A stretch of DNA of 56,244 nt from Clostridiales bacterium. GTDB lineage: Bacteria > Bacillota > Clostridia > Christensenellales > Borkfalkiaceae. The notes below the pieces were generated by a model. The model saw only the letters and a list, made by a program, of their open reading frames with translations, ran no database searches and was not told the DNA's origin. Each line of letters opens with the position of its first letter. The first letter of the stretch is position 1. Position numbers and translations under genes: made by a program. This document shows positions 8,458-16,435 of this stretch, in pieces. The stretch spans positions 1 through 56,244 of the forward strand of contig JALETB010000006.1 in NCBI GenBank assembly GCA_022781715.1. Reading direction: 5' to 3'.

Positions 8458-9795
8458 ATGAGTAAAACAATTTCGGCAATTTCAACCGCTCCGGGAACGG
8501 GCGGCGTTGCCATAATAAGAGTGAGTGGAGCGGACGCGCTTAATATAGCCGAAAAAATGTTCAAACCGCTCGGAAGGCATAAAGTGAGAGATTTCGAACC
8601 GTATAAAATGTACGTCGGCGAGATAGACGGCGGGAATTTCACGGACTTCGGAATGTGCGTATATTTCCGCGCGCCTAAAAGTTACACCGGCGAAGATATG
8701 GTTGAATTCCACTGTCACGGCGGCATAGCCATATCGCGCGGGGTCCTGAAAAGAACGATTGAACTCGGAGCGATTCCCGCAACGCGCGGCGAATTTACGA
8801 AAATAGCATTCATAAACGGTAAAATGAGCCTTTCCTCGTGCGAAGGGCTTATCGATATGATAAACAGCGAAAGCGTCGGCGAGGTTAAGGCGGGGTATTA
8901 TCTTTACCGCGAAAAACTTTGCGCGAAAATCAAAGCCTTGCAGGATAAACTCACTTACGTGCTCGCTTATATCGATGCGGGGATCGATTATCCCGAAGAA
9001 GGCGTGACGGAAGATAATTACGACGTCATAATGCACACCCTTGAAGAGGTTGAAAACGAAATTTCCGCAACGATCGGAAAGTACGGCGCGGGCAGGAAAA
9101 TAAAAAACGGCGTTAAAGCGGCGATTCTCGGCAAACCCAACGCGGGCAAGAGTTCGCTTCTTAACAGGCTTCTCGATTACGACAAAGCGATCGTTTCGTC
9201 CGTTGCCGGCACAACGCGCGACGCGGTCGAAGGAGAAATCGATATCGACGGCGTGAAGTTCATTTTTTCCGATACCGCCGGCATACGCGAAAGCGATGAC
9301 GAAATCGAAAACGCGGGCATAGAACGGTCGCTGAAAATTCTTAATTCCGCCGACGTGTGTCTGGTCGTGCTTGACGGCTCGGTAAAAACCGACGAGGACG
9401 ACAAAAAAATACTCGCCGAAACGGAAAACAGAGAAAGAATAGTCGTTATCAACAAGACAGATATCGGAATAAATTGCGACGTGAAGGGCGATGTGGCGAT
9501 ATCCGCAAAAAACGGCGACGGCGTCGACGAACTGAAAAAATTGCTCGTCGATAGGTCGTTCGGCGGAGAAATCGACCTCGGTGCGGACTTTCTTACCGAA
9601 GAAAGGCATCTCGTCGCGCTCAAAGAGGCGTTGGCTTCCGTTAACGACGCGATGGAAAGTTTTTCGGTAAATACGGCGGATCTTTCGTCGATCGACATAA
9701 GGAACGCGTGGCTTGCGCTCGGAAAAATAAGCGGCGAAACGGCTGACGAAGCGATTATCGACGAGATTTTTGCCAAGTTTTGCGTCGGCAAATGA
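8458..9795 (+). CDS. mnmE: tRNA uridine-5-carboxymethylaminomethyl modification GTPase MnmE
   Basis: With MnmG, modifies U34 in the anticodon wobble position of several tRNAs. N-terminal formyl-tetrahydrofolate-binding domain (1-118), helical domain, and an inserted Ras-like G domain: G1 GKPNAGKS (225-232), G2 GTTRD (251-255), G3 DTAG (272-275), G4 NKTD. The C-terminus ends FCVGK, matching the conserved FC(I/V)GK with catalytic C442. 445 aa is typical. In many Bacillota mnmE is beside mnmG and rnpA; neither is here. Start ATG at 8458, 9 bp after the preceding stop. Confidence 0.97.
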   Translation: MSKTISAISTAPGTGGVAIIRVSGADALNIAEKMFKPLGRHKVRDFEPYKMYVGEIDGGNFTDFGMCVYFRAPKSYTGEDMVEFHCHGGIAISRGVLKRTIELGAIPATRGEFTKIAFINGKMSLSSCEGLIDMINSESVGEVKAGYYLYREKLCAKIKALQDKLTYVLAYIDAGIDYPEEGVTEDNYDVIMHTLEEVENEISATIGKYGAGRKIKNGVKAAILGKPNAGKSSLLNRLLDYDKAIVSSVAGTTRDAVEGEIDIDGVKFIFSDTAGIRESDDEIENAGIERSLKILNSADVCLVVLDGSVKTDEDDKKILAETENRERIVVINKTDIGINCDVKGDVAISAKNGDGVDELKKLLVDRSFGGEIDLGADFLTEERHLVALKEALASVNDAMESFSVNTADLSSIDIRNAWLALGKISGETADEAIIDEIFAKFCVGK

Positions 9796-9822
9796 CAAAC
9801 AAAGGACAGGCAGGAGAGAAAA

Positions 9823-10722
9823 ATGGTAGATCTTGATTTATACAGAGTGTTTTATACGGTGGCAAAATGCGGAAGCCTTACTAAAGCCGCAGAGGAGTTA
9901 TATATTTCGCAACCCGCGGTTTCCCAGGCGATAAAGCAACTTGAAACACAACTCGGCGGAAAACTTTTCAACAGAGTCAGCCGCGGAATGGAGTTGACCG
10001 AAACGGGCGGAGTGCAGATGCTCGCCATCGTCGAACAGGCTTTGAAGATGCTCGACGGAGCGGAAGATCGTTTTAAGGCGATAAGAAACATCGCCACCGG
10101 AACGCTCAGAATCAGCGCGTCCGATACGAATATAACTCACTTCCTCATGAGGTATATCAAGAAATATCACGAACTTTATCCAAATGTTTCTATCGTTCTC
10201 AAAAACAGCACGTCGAAAGAAACTATCGAACTGATAAAACAAAACAAAGCCGACGTTGGGTTAATCAATCTGCCCGTATTCGATAAAGATATTCTTCTCA
10301 CCGGTCAGACGGGCGAAGTTGAAGATATTTTCGTTGCGTGCGATAAATATGCGGATCTGTTCAATAAAACGATAGACCTTAAGGATCTGTCGAATTATCC
10401 CATTCTAATGCTCGATAACAACACGGCGACTTCCAAAGAAATATATAATTTCCTCGATTCGATTAATATAAAAATCACGCCGGAATTTGAAGTGGGCAGC
10501 GTTGAAATGCTTGTGGAAATGGCTAAAAACGGACTCGGAATCGCATGCATTCCGAGAAGATATATCCTCGACGAATTGAAGCGTCAGGAACTTTTCGAAA
10601 TAAAAACCTCCCCCAGACTTCCGCTTCGCATGACGGGCGTCGTGGTGAGCAAAGAGGGCGCGGAACATTCTTTCGCGCTGAAAGAATTTATCAGAATTCT
10701 CGATGACGATCAGTACAGGTAA
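9823..10722 (+). CDS. LysR-family transcriptional regulator
   Basis: 299-aa DNA-binding regulator. N-terminal winged helix-turn-helix (about 1-60, core LTKAAEELYISQPAVSQAIK) and a C-terminal periplasmic-binding-like effector domain (about 90-295), the normal LTTR layout. AGGAG lies 6 nt before the ATG. It follows mnmE by 27 bp, so it may be read through from the proS operon. No divergent target gene is beside it, which is unusual for this family, so neither effector nor regulon can be inferred. Confidence 0.93.
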   Translation: MVDLDLYRVFYTVAKCGSLTKAAEELYISQPAVSQAIKQLETQLGGKLFNRVSRGMELTETGGVQMLAIVEQALKMLDGAEDRFKAIRNIATGTLRISASDTNITHFLMRYIKKYHELYPNVSIVLKNSTSKETIELIKQNKADVGLINLPVFDKDILLTGQTGEVEDIFVACDKYADLFNKTIDLKDLSNYPILMLDNNTATSKEIYNFLDSINIKITPEFEVGSVEMLVEMAKNGLGIACIPRRYILDELKRQELFEIKTSPRLPLRMTGVVVSKEGAEHSFALKEFIRILDDDQYR

Positions 10723-10734
10723 AATCTGTTTTTT

Positions 10735-10772
10735 AAAAGGCGGCGTCGGCAATTTTGCCGACGCCGCCTTTA
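10735..10772. terminator. Bidirectional intrinsic terminator
   Basis: Long GC-rich hairpin: the arm aaaggcggcgtcggc (10736-10750) pairs with gccgacgccgccttt (10757-10771), flanked by a T run upstream and T/A-rich sequence. It separates the convergent lysR and dnaI-like genes. Confidence 0.85.
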
Positions 10773-10791
10773 TGCTGACATATATGTGAAT

Positions 10792-11724
10792 TCATTTTTT
10801 TCTTCTTAAATCTTCGCCTTTTATTTCTATGTTAACGCCGTGTTTTTTGTCGTTTAATCTCGACAGAATTCTGTCTCCGTAACGGTCGAGGAGTTGTTCC
10901 TGCGAGAGGTTCGTCGTAATGATATACGGCATATTTTTCGTAAGCCTTTCCGAGAGGATCAGCAGCAGATATTCGAGCGTGACGTTTTTAAAAATCGGTT
11001 CCGCCCCGAGATCGTCGATAACGAGCAGATCGCAGCCGCAGAGCAGCGAAAGATAAAACGCTTTGTCATAAACGGGCGCGGTGTGATATTTAATAAAAAT
11101 CGTGTCGAGTTCGCATGCGGAAACGAAAACAACGTTGTAATTGTTTGCGATCAGTTCGTTTGCTATGCATGCGGCAAGGTGGCTTTTTCCGGTTCCGACG
11201 CTTCCGGAGATGACTACGTTTTTCCTTATCTCGCCGAATTTTTTGCAGTAGCCGGAAAATTTAGCGTAATACCTGTCGAGGTTGTTTTCCTTTATCGCCG
11301 ATTCCGAAAGCAAAGGAAGCGGCTTTTTTGCGATCCCGAGTTCTTCGAGGGTTATCTCGCAGGCGAGTTTTTCAAAGCATCTGCACCTTTTCCCGCTTCT
11401 CGTTATACCCGTGTCGTTGCAGATTTTACAATGATAATCGGGAATGAGCATTTCATCGGTAACACCGAGTTTTTTGCGAATCGCTTTCATTGTTTCGCTC
11501 GCCGCTTTCATATCGGAAGCGGCTTTTCTTTCTGCCGTATCGTCGCCGTTGAATCTCGCTTTCGAAAGGTTGAATTTCGCCGTGTTGTAATTCTTTTCGG
11601 CAGCCGTGTAGTCGGCGTTTTTAGTGAGAATATCGGCATAATATTCCGCGCGTGATTCCGCCGCTTTTCTTCTTTCGGCAAGTTCCGAATTTATTTCTTT
11701 AATCAGTCGGTTATCGTATATCAT
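10792..11724 (-). CDS. dnaI: DnaI/DnaC-type helicase loader ATPase
   Basis: 310-aa AAA+ ATPase expected to load the replicative helicase at origins and restart sites. The N-terminal third is a charged helical region. It is followed by a cysteine cluster C-x2-C-x10-C-x-C (around CKICNDTG...CRCF) like the zinc-binding linker of DnaI. Walker A is GSVGTGKSH and Walker B LLVIDDLG, with sensor residues in IITTN. It begins 2 bp after the stop of the dnaD-like gene, matching the dnaB-dnaI pairing of Bacillus in layout. The helicase itself is at 18259. No strong Shine-Dalgarno is seen, so translation is probably coupled. Confidence 0.9.
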   Translation of the reverse strand: MIYDNRLIKEINSELAERRKAAESRAEYYADILTKNADYTAAEKNYNTAKFNLSKARFNGDDTAERKAASDMKAASETMKAIRKKLGVTDEMLIPDYHCKICNDTGITRSGKRCRCFEKLACEITLEELGIAKKPLPLLSESAIKENNLDRYYAKFSGYCKKFGEIRKNVVISGSVGTGKSHLAACIANELIANNYNVVFVSACELDTIFIKYHTAPVYDKAFYLSLLCGCDLLVIDDLGAEPIFKNVTLEYLLLILSERLTKNMPYIITTNLSQEQLLDRYGDRILSRLNDKKHGVNIEIKGEDLRRKK

Positions 11725-11726
11725 GG

Positions 11727-13142
11727 TTAAAATTCAATGTCGTCAATGTTATCGATAAGTTTCTCGAATTCTTCCTTTGTGTAAGAACGCGTCCTTATCG
11801 CCTGTTCGTTCGTCTTTTTGCCTGCCTGCGCATGCGGTATTTTGTCAACCGAGAAAATCCCGTCCGACTTCCAGCCGGAAAGCACTGCGTTTACGTAAGA
11901 CATGGGGTTGGATTTACCCACGGCTATTTTGCTCGCCTCCAAAATCATTTCGTCTGAAAAATTCCAACTCCGCCATATTTTCAGGTTTTGTCTGTCCCAG
12001 TCGGTCGGTTTTCTCACCAGCCCCGCCGCGTCGAGAAGTTTTTTGATGAATCCGTCGTCGGCGGAAACCGATTTCAGATACTCCGCAATCGCCGCAAGGG
12101 TAATAAGCCCTTTTTTGTAGAGTTTTTCCACTATTTCGTTCATATCTGCGAGAGAACGACGATTTTTCCTGAAACAATAAGTCGCGAGGAATAGAAGCGT
12201 TTCGCCGTCGTAACCCATATTGAGCCACGGAGTAACGTAATTTTCAATCGCCGGGTCGATTACTTCCACATAAACGGAAAGCGAGCGATTAATAGAGTAT
12301 GCGAGTTCGGTCGTTGCCGCTTTCGTCTTGTAGTAGTCCGCGATTTCCTTCTCGGAAAATTTCTTGCTCGCGTATAAAACATCTATCTCTTTATCAAGTT
12401 TTTCGATGCTTTTGATCTTAGCCGTTTTGGCTATAAAAATAATCGTGTCTATATCGTAGAGGAGTTGCTTGTTCCATTTTTCAAACAACTTTAAGTCTTC
12501 GATCTGCGGTTTTCTGTTGGGCAATATGTAATTCATAAGAGTTGCGAATTCGCCCGTTTTCAGCGAGTAATCGGATAATTCTTTTTCGATTTTCGTCGTG
12601 GTGGTAACGCCCCTTGCGATGAAGTCTCCGGCAACTTTTAAAATATATCTGCAACCTATCGCTCCGCCTTTCAAATCCACACAGTATTTAACGATCATAA
12701 GGAGAGCCTCTGGTTTTATTCCGTTTTCCTCCATGAGCGAAAAATACGCGGAGTATTCGTTCGTCGTTATCATTCTGTCGGGGATGAGAATCTGGAGAGC
12801 CTTGTTGAATTCGCCGTATTTTTCCGCGCTGTATTTTTTCGGCTTCGAGGATTCTGCAGGCAGATATTTGACGAGAAAAGGCTCTTCCGATAAAACGTTG
12901 ACGACGCCCAGTTCTTCCCAGAACTTAAAGCAGTCCGTAACCACGTTTTTTTCGAGGTTGATATCTTTGCAGAACTTATCGAAGGAAACGTCCTCGTCGG
13001 TATCCTGACAGACGAAAAGCCCGTAAACGTAACATTTAACGGCTTCGCCGCTCGCTTCCGGAAGATAGGTCGTTATGAATTTATTGTCGATGACCGTCGA
13101 CGAGTTTTTCAGCGTTTCCTTTGAAAAAGAACAAAAAGACAT
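11727..13142 (-). CDS. DnaD/DnaB-like primosome protein
   Basis: 471 aa. The N-terminal part (about 1-120) resembles the winged-helix domain of DnaD/DnaB initiation proteins. The C-terminal segment around 405-450 (WNFSDEMILEASKIAVGKSNPMSYVNAVL, key residues W, F-S-D-E-M and Y-V-N) is a clear DnaD C-terminal (DDBH2-type) module that binds DNA. Helical segments near 125-205, 220-285 and 300-370 have a similar make-up, so the protein may hold several copies of this module. It is much longer than DnaD (about 230 aa) and close to Bacillus DnaB in size. Operon with the dnaI-like gene supports a helicase-loading role. Confidence 0.82.
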   Translation of the reverse strand: MSFCSFSKETLKNSSTVIDNKFITTYLPEASGEAVKCYVYGLFVCQDTDEDVSFDKFCKDINLEKNVVTDCFKFWEELGVVNVLSEEPFLVKYLPAESSKPKKYSAEKYGEFNKALQILIPDRMITTNEYSAYFSLMEENGIKPEALLMIVKYCVDLKGGAIGCRYILKVAGDFIARGVTTTTKIEKELSDYSLKTGEFATLMNYILPNRKPQIEDLKLFEKWNKQLLYDIDTIIFIAKTAKIKSIEKLDKEIDVLYASKKFSEKEIADYYKTKAATTELAYSINRSLSVYVEVIDPAIENYVTPWLNMGYDGETLLFLATYCFRKNRRSLADMNEIVEKLYKKGLITLAAIAEYLKSVSADDGFIKKLLDAAGLVRKPTDWDRQNLKIWRSWNFSDEMILEASKIAVGKSNPMSYVNAVLSGWKSDGIFSVDKIPHAQAGKKTNEQAIRTRSYTKEEFEKLIDNIDDIEF

Positions 13143-13174
13143 TTGATTTTACCCCATAATAACTTTGCCTGAAA

Positions 13175-13203
13175 ATAATATTATAAAATTAAAAAAAAAT
13201 CAA
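13175..13203 (-). promoter_or_regulatory. Probable promoter of the dnaD-dnaI pair
   Basis: On the minus strand: -35 TTGATT (13203-13198), 17-bp spacer, -10 TATTAT (13180-13175), about 32 nt before the ATG at 13142. A TATAAT overlaps nearby but would leave a 12-bp spacer. Confidence 0.6.
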
Positions 13204-13418
13204 GTCGTTTTTCCCCAAAAAAAATAAAACACAACATATTGTTTTTTAGTTTTGCCGTTCACACATTTCAGAGTCGTTTTTCGCTTGTCGGGAGCGCGAT
13301 TTATAAGTTTTGCGCGGCGGGCGGAATCGCTTTCGCAAAAATTGAGAAAAAATGTGAAAATTTTTATAAAAAGTCAAAAAAACGCTTAATATTTGTCGCA
13401 AAATTTAAAAAAATGTTG

Positions 13419-13424
13419 TATAAT
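13419..13424 (+). promoter_or_regulatory. -10 box of the gene starting at 13499
   Basis: A consensus TATAAT at 13419-13424 in a very AT-rich stretch. The -35 region is poor (TTGTCG at 13393-13398 gives a 20-bp spacer). The rest of the 356-bp gap 13143-13498 holds the divergent dnaD promoter, a leader hairpin at 13447-13481 and otherwise nothing I recognise. Confidence 0.55.
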
Positions 13425-13446
13425 AGATGCGGTATAGTTTGTAGTA

Positions 13447-13481
13447 GGCGGATATTGTAACGGACGACGTTTTTATCCGCC
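13447..13481 (+). repeat. Inverted repeat in the 5' leader
   Basis: Perfect 8-bp arms GGCGGATA (13447-13454) and TATCCGCC (13474-13481) around a 19-nt loop, within the roughly 65-nt leader of the gene starting at 13499. It ends 7 nt before the Shine-Dalgarno (GGAG). No T run follows, so it is not a simple terminator. It may be an operator or an RNA stem affecting translation. Confidence 0.5.
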
Positions 13482-13498
13482 GGAAACACGGAGCGATA

Positions 13499-15175
13499 AT
13501 GATCGAACAATCTGTAATTTTAACTCCAATTTCATTATGGGAAGGTTTCGACGCTTCCCGTCCCACAAAGTCGAATATGCTCGGCGAAATTCGTTACGAT
13601 AACGTCGTGCATAGGGATTTCTTTTTCTCGGGCAGGCAGGTAGGCAACGAGAGGGTGCGTATCTTCGGCAAGTATTTCACGCCGGACGATTCTTCATCTC
13701 ACGAGTGCTTGCTTTATATTCCCGACATAACCGAAAGGATTAATTACGAGGAAGTCATCGATTACGTCAAAATGGGTTTTTCCGTTCTTATGGTCGACTT
13801 TTACGGTAAGCGCGACAATACGGAGAATTACACCGTTTATCCGGAATCCGTTTCTTACGCGAATTACGAAACGCGCGGCAGACGAATGGATTACGTTGAC
13901 GAGAGCGCAAGAGAAACCTGCTGGTACGAATGGGTTGCCGTCGCGAGATACGCTCTGACGTTCTTAATCGAACAGAATCCTTCGGTTTCGAAAATCGGCG
14001 TTATCGGGATAAAAAACGGCGCGAACATTGCCTGGCAACTCGCCGCCGTGGACGACAGAGTGAAATGCGCCGTGTTCATGTTCGGCGCGGGCTGGTCGGC
14101 TTATAAGGGTATCAACAAGTTTTCCGATTCCGATATCGTGATGAACGAGGAGAGAAGAAAATATATCGCGGCAGTGGATGCGCATGCTTACGCGCAGTAC
14201 GTTAAATGTCCCGTTCTGTTTCTGACGTCGACGAACAGCACGGAGTTCGATTTCGACAGATCGCTCGATACGCTTTCGAGAATAAGAGCGGACGTGCCTT
14301 ACGTTTTCAATTTTTCTCCGGGTTTCAACGTTTATCTCGACGATTATTGCAAAAAGGACGCGGAATTGTTCCTTTATCGTCAGTTCGACATAAAGAAATT
14401 AGTATTTCCGAAATGCCCGGAAGTGTCTATCGAACAGGACGGCAACTTCCTTGCTCTCACTCTCGATTATTCCACGGAAGTCAAAATAGATAGCGCGAAG
14501 GTTTATATCAACGAGGGCGTTATCAACCCCGCCATAAGGAACTGGAATTCCTGCGATTTCGTCGGCGACGAAGCGGAAGGCAGAATGAAATACGAATACG
14601 TCGCGAACGGAAGCACGAAAAACGTTTTTGCTTTCGCCGTAGTCAGATATAAAAACGGGCTTACGCTCAGTTCAAAACTTGCTTATAAGAAAATCGAGCC
14701 TACTTCGTCCAAAAAATCGAACCTGATTTATTCGAGCAGGGACGGACTCGGCGGAATAACGTTCTACGATAAAAACGCTTCCGAAAAAAGCATTTTCGTC
14801 GACGAAAGCAAGTTTCTCGAGTTGGTGAAAGGCGCGGACGGAATTTACGGAGCGTATTCTCACTGCGGGCTGATAAGTTACAAGTTCAGCGAACCGTGTT
14901 GCGCCGCGGACGACTCGTCCATTCTCGAAATGGATTTCTTCACTTCGGAATTCTGCGTTTTAAAACTTGTGTTTATGGTCGAAACACCGTCCGGCGTTAA
15001 GGAATTCACTTATTCGTTCGAACTCAAAAGCGGCAAATTCTGGCAAAACATAATCATCAGATTGAACGAATTCAAATCCGCCGAGGGGATGAGTATAAGA
15101 AAATACGAGGATATTTTCGCGCTCAGAATCGAATCGGGCGGCAAATACGTGGTTAACAACATCCTATTGATTTAA
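13499..15175 (+). CDS. Alpha/beta-hydrolase-fold protein, probably catalytically inactive
   Basis: 558 aa, no signal peptide. Residues about 60-300 follow the alpha/beta-hydrolase pattern of dienelactone hydrolases/acetyl xylan esterases: YIPD.., VLMVDFYGKRDN, a helix ending YALTFLIEQN, then SKIGVIGIKNGAN where the nucleophile elbow GxSxG should be. There the serine position is K172 (G170-I-K-N-G174). The usual acid loop (TNDxxF) reads TNSTEF and the usual catalytic His region reads FSPGFNVYL, with no histidine. Residues about 310-558 are beta-rich, like a carbohydrate-binding or Ig-like sandwich. Function unknown; a binding or scaffolding role fits better than catalysis. ATG preceded by GGAG; the signal peptidase gene starts 1 bp downstream. 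Confidence 0.72.
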   Translation: MIEQSVILTPISLWEGFDASRPTKSNMLGEIRYDNVVHRDFFFSGRQVGNERVRIFGKYFTPDDSSSHECLLYIPDITERINYEEVIDYVKMGFSVLMVDFYGKRDNTENYTVYPESVSYANYETRGRRMDYVDESARETCWYEWVAVARYALTFLIEQNPSVSKIGVIGIKNGANIAWQLAAVDDRVKCAVFMFGAGWSAYKGINKFSDSDIVMNEERRKYIAAVDAHAYAQYVKCPVLFLTSTNSTEFDFDRSLDTLSRIRADVPYVFNFSPGFNVYLDDYCKKDAELFLYRQFDIKKLVFPKCPEVSIEQDGNFLALTLDYSTEVKIDSAKVYINEGVINPAIRNWNSCDFVGDEAEGRMKYEYVANGSTKNVFAFAVVRYKNGLTLSSKLAYKKIEPTSSKKSNLIYSSRDGLGGITFYDKNASEKSIFVDESKFLELVKGADGIYGAYSHCGLISYKFSEPCCAADDSSILEMDFFTSEFCVLKLVFMVETPSGVKEFTYSFELKSGKFWQNIIIRLNEFKSAEGMSIRKYEDIFALRIESGGKYVVNNILLI

Positions 15176-15176
15176 A

Positions 15177-15845
15177 ATGGAAAACGACATTAAGCGAATT
15201 GAAAAATTTAAAATAAACGACAGGCTTATCGGCGCGCCGAAGGAAAAAGTTTTTTCTTTCGCCGACGTCGTGCTTATCGTGCTTATCGTCGTTATGCTTG
15301 CTTTTTCCGTCGTGCAGAGAGTGTGGATTTCACCTGTGAATATCGACGGAAATTCGATGAACAAAACGATCGACGACGGCGACTGGCTTGTGATGAACAA
15401 ACTCGCAAAGCCCGATTACGGTGACGTTGTGGTTATCGAAATATCCGGCAAAATCAATTACATTAAAAGGGTGATCGGGTTGCCCGGCGATACGATTTAT
15501 ATTAACGACGACGTTGTTTACAGAAAAAAGAAAGGCGAAACGGATTTCACGCCGCTCGATGAACCGTACGCTTACTATTCCTCGGCGAAAAAGTCCGAAA
15601 AATATGCGGCGGTAGTCATTCCGGAAGGTAAAATTTTTGTTCTCGGCGACAATCGTTACGAAAGTAAGGACAGCCGAAGCCCGGATATAGGAACGAGAAA
15701 CGTTTCTGCGGTTATAGGCGTCGTTCCCGATTGGGCGATAAAAAGAAAAAGCAGCATCACCTCATATTATAACACGGTGATGAAAATCGATAATTTCATT
15801 TTGGGATTGTTCGGCGCGAAAGCCGATAACGGGAGAAATAAATGA
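15177..15845 (+). CDS. lepB: Signal peptidase I
   Basis: Membrane serine protease that cleaves Sec/Tat signal peptides outside the cytoplasmic membrane. One N-terminal membrane helix (about 28-48), then the type I boxes: GNSMNKTI with nucleophile S60, YIKRVIGLPGD with general base K97, and the GDNRYESKDSR box E. 222 aa and a single anchor match Gram-positive SipS-type enzymes. It starts 1 bp after the preceding stop and overlaps the next gene by 4 bp (ATGA). Confidence 0.95.
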   Translation: MENDIKRIEKFKINDRLIGAPKEKVFSFADVVLIVLIVVMLAFSVVQRVWISPVNIDGNSMNKTIDDGDWLVMNKLAKPDYGDVVVIEISGKINYIKRVIGLPGDTIYINDDVVYRKKKGETDFTPLDEPYAYYSSAKKSEKYAAVVIPEGKIFVLGDNRYESKDSRSPDIGTRNVSAVIGVVPDWAIKRKSSITSYYNTVMKIDNFILGLFGAKADNGRNK

Positions 15846-16405
15846 CAAACGTTTACAGCGATAAAGATTACGAAAACGCTCTGAAATTAAAAAAGAAGTT
15901 GCTCACGATATACTTCGCCGTTCTTGCAGCCGGGATTATCGGTTGCGCGGTATTCTTTGTTTTGTTCCTGCGTTTGCCTTACATTTCGACAAGCGAACTC
16001 GAATCACAGAAAAAACTTTATCTTTTCTTCGTTTGCCTGATATCGGGCATAGAAATAGTTTTTTCGTTTGTATATCTCGGAATTCCTTATAAGCGCGCAA
16101 AATACTATTTCAGACTGATGGACGACATCAAAGTCGGCAGAAAGATGTTAAACGAAAGTACTTTTTTACAGAACGAAACTTATATAAGCGAAGTCGGTAA
16201 CGTTGATTTTCACGTTATGGCGGTTCTCGAATGGTCGGATAAAACTCAGGAATATATGAGGAGAAACGTCCTTGTCGATAAGGAAAAGCCGATGCCTGAC
16301 TTCAAAAACGGAGATATAATCAGATACGTCACGCACGCGAACGTTCTTCTTGCTTACGGGTTGAAATCGGACGACGACGTCTTCGACGATTTCGAACAAA
16401 ATTAA
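15842..16405 (+). CDS. Two-helix membrane protein of unknown function
   Basis: 187 aa with two predicted membrane helices (about 22-43 and 58-80) and a soluble C-terminal part of about 105 residues, predicted cytoplasmic. I recognise no family. The start overlaps the signal peptidase stop (ATGA) and the stop abuts the pepF region, so it is co-translated with lepB. The tail is acidic at its end (DDDVFDDFEQN). Confidence 0.75.
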   Translation: MTNVYSDKDYENALKLKKKLLTIYFAVLAAGIIGCAVFFVLFLRLPYISTSELESQKKLYLFFVCLISGIEIVFSFVYLGIPYKRAKYYFRLMDDIKVGRKMLNESTFLQNETYISEVGNVDFHVMAVLEWSDKTQEYMRRNVLVDKEKPMPDFKNGDIIRYVTHANVLLAYGLKSDDDVFDDFEQN

Positions 16406-16435
16406 ATGAAAAAACATAATACGGAGGATATAAAA

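Noticed and set aside
8482..9798. Long open frame (438 codons) on the minus strand opposite mnmE
   Set aside because: Shadow of the mnmE frame: composition is Arg/Phe/His-heavy, there is no Shine-Dalgarno or recognisable domain, and mnmE is certain. The same applies to long antisense frames at 16439-17608, 42002-43012 and 43103-44122.
13239..13460. 73-codon plus-strand frame in the gap before 13499
   Set aside because: It runs through the -10 box and the leader hairpin, has no good start site, and its low-complexity Lys/Phe composition reflects AT-rich DNA.
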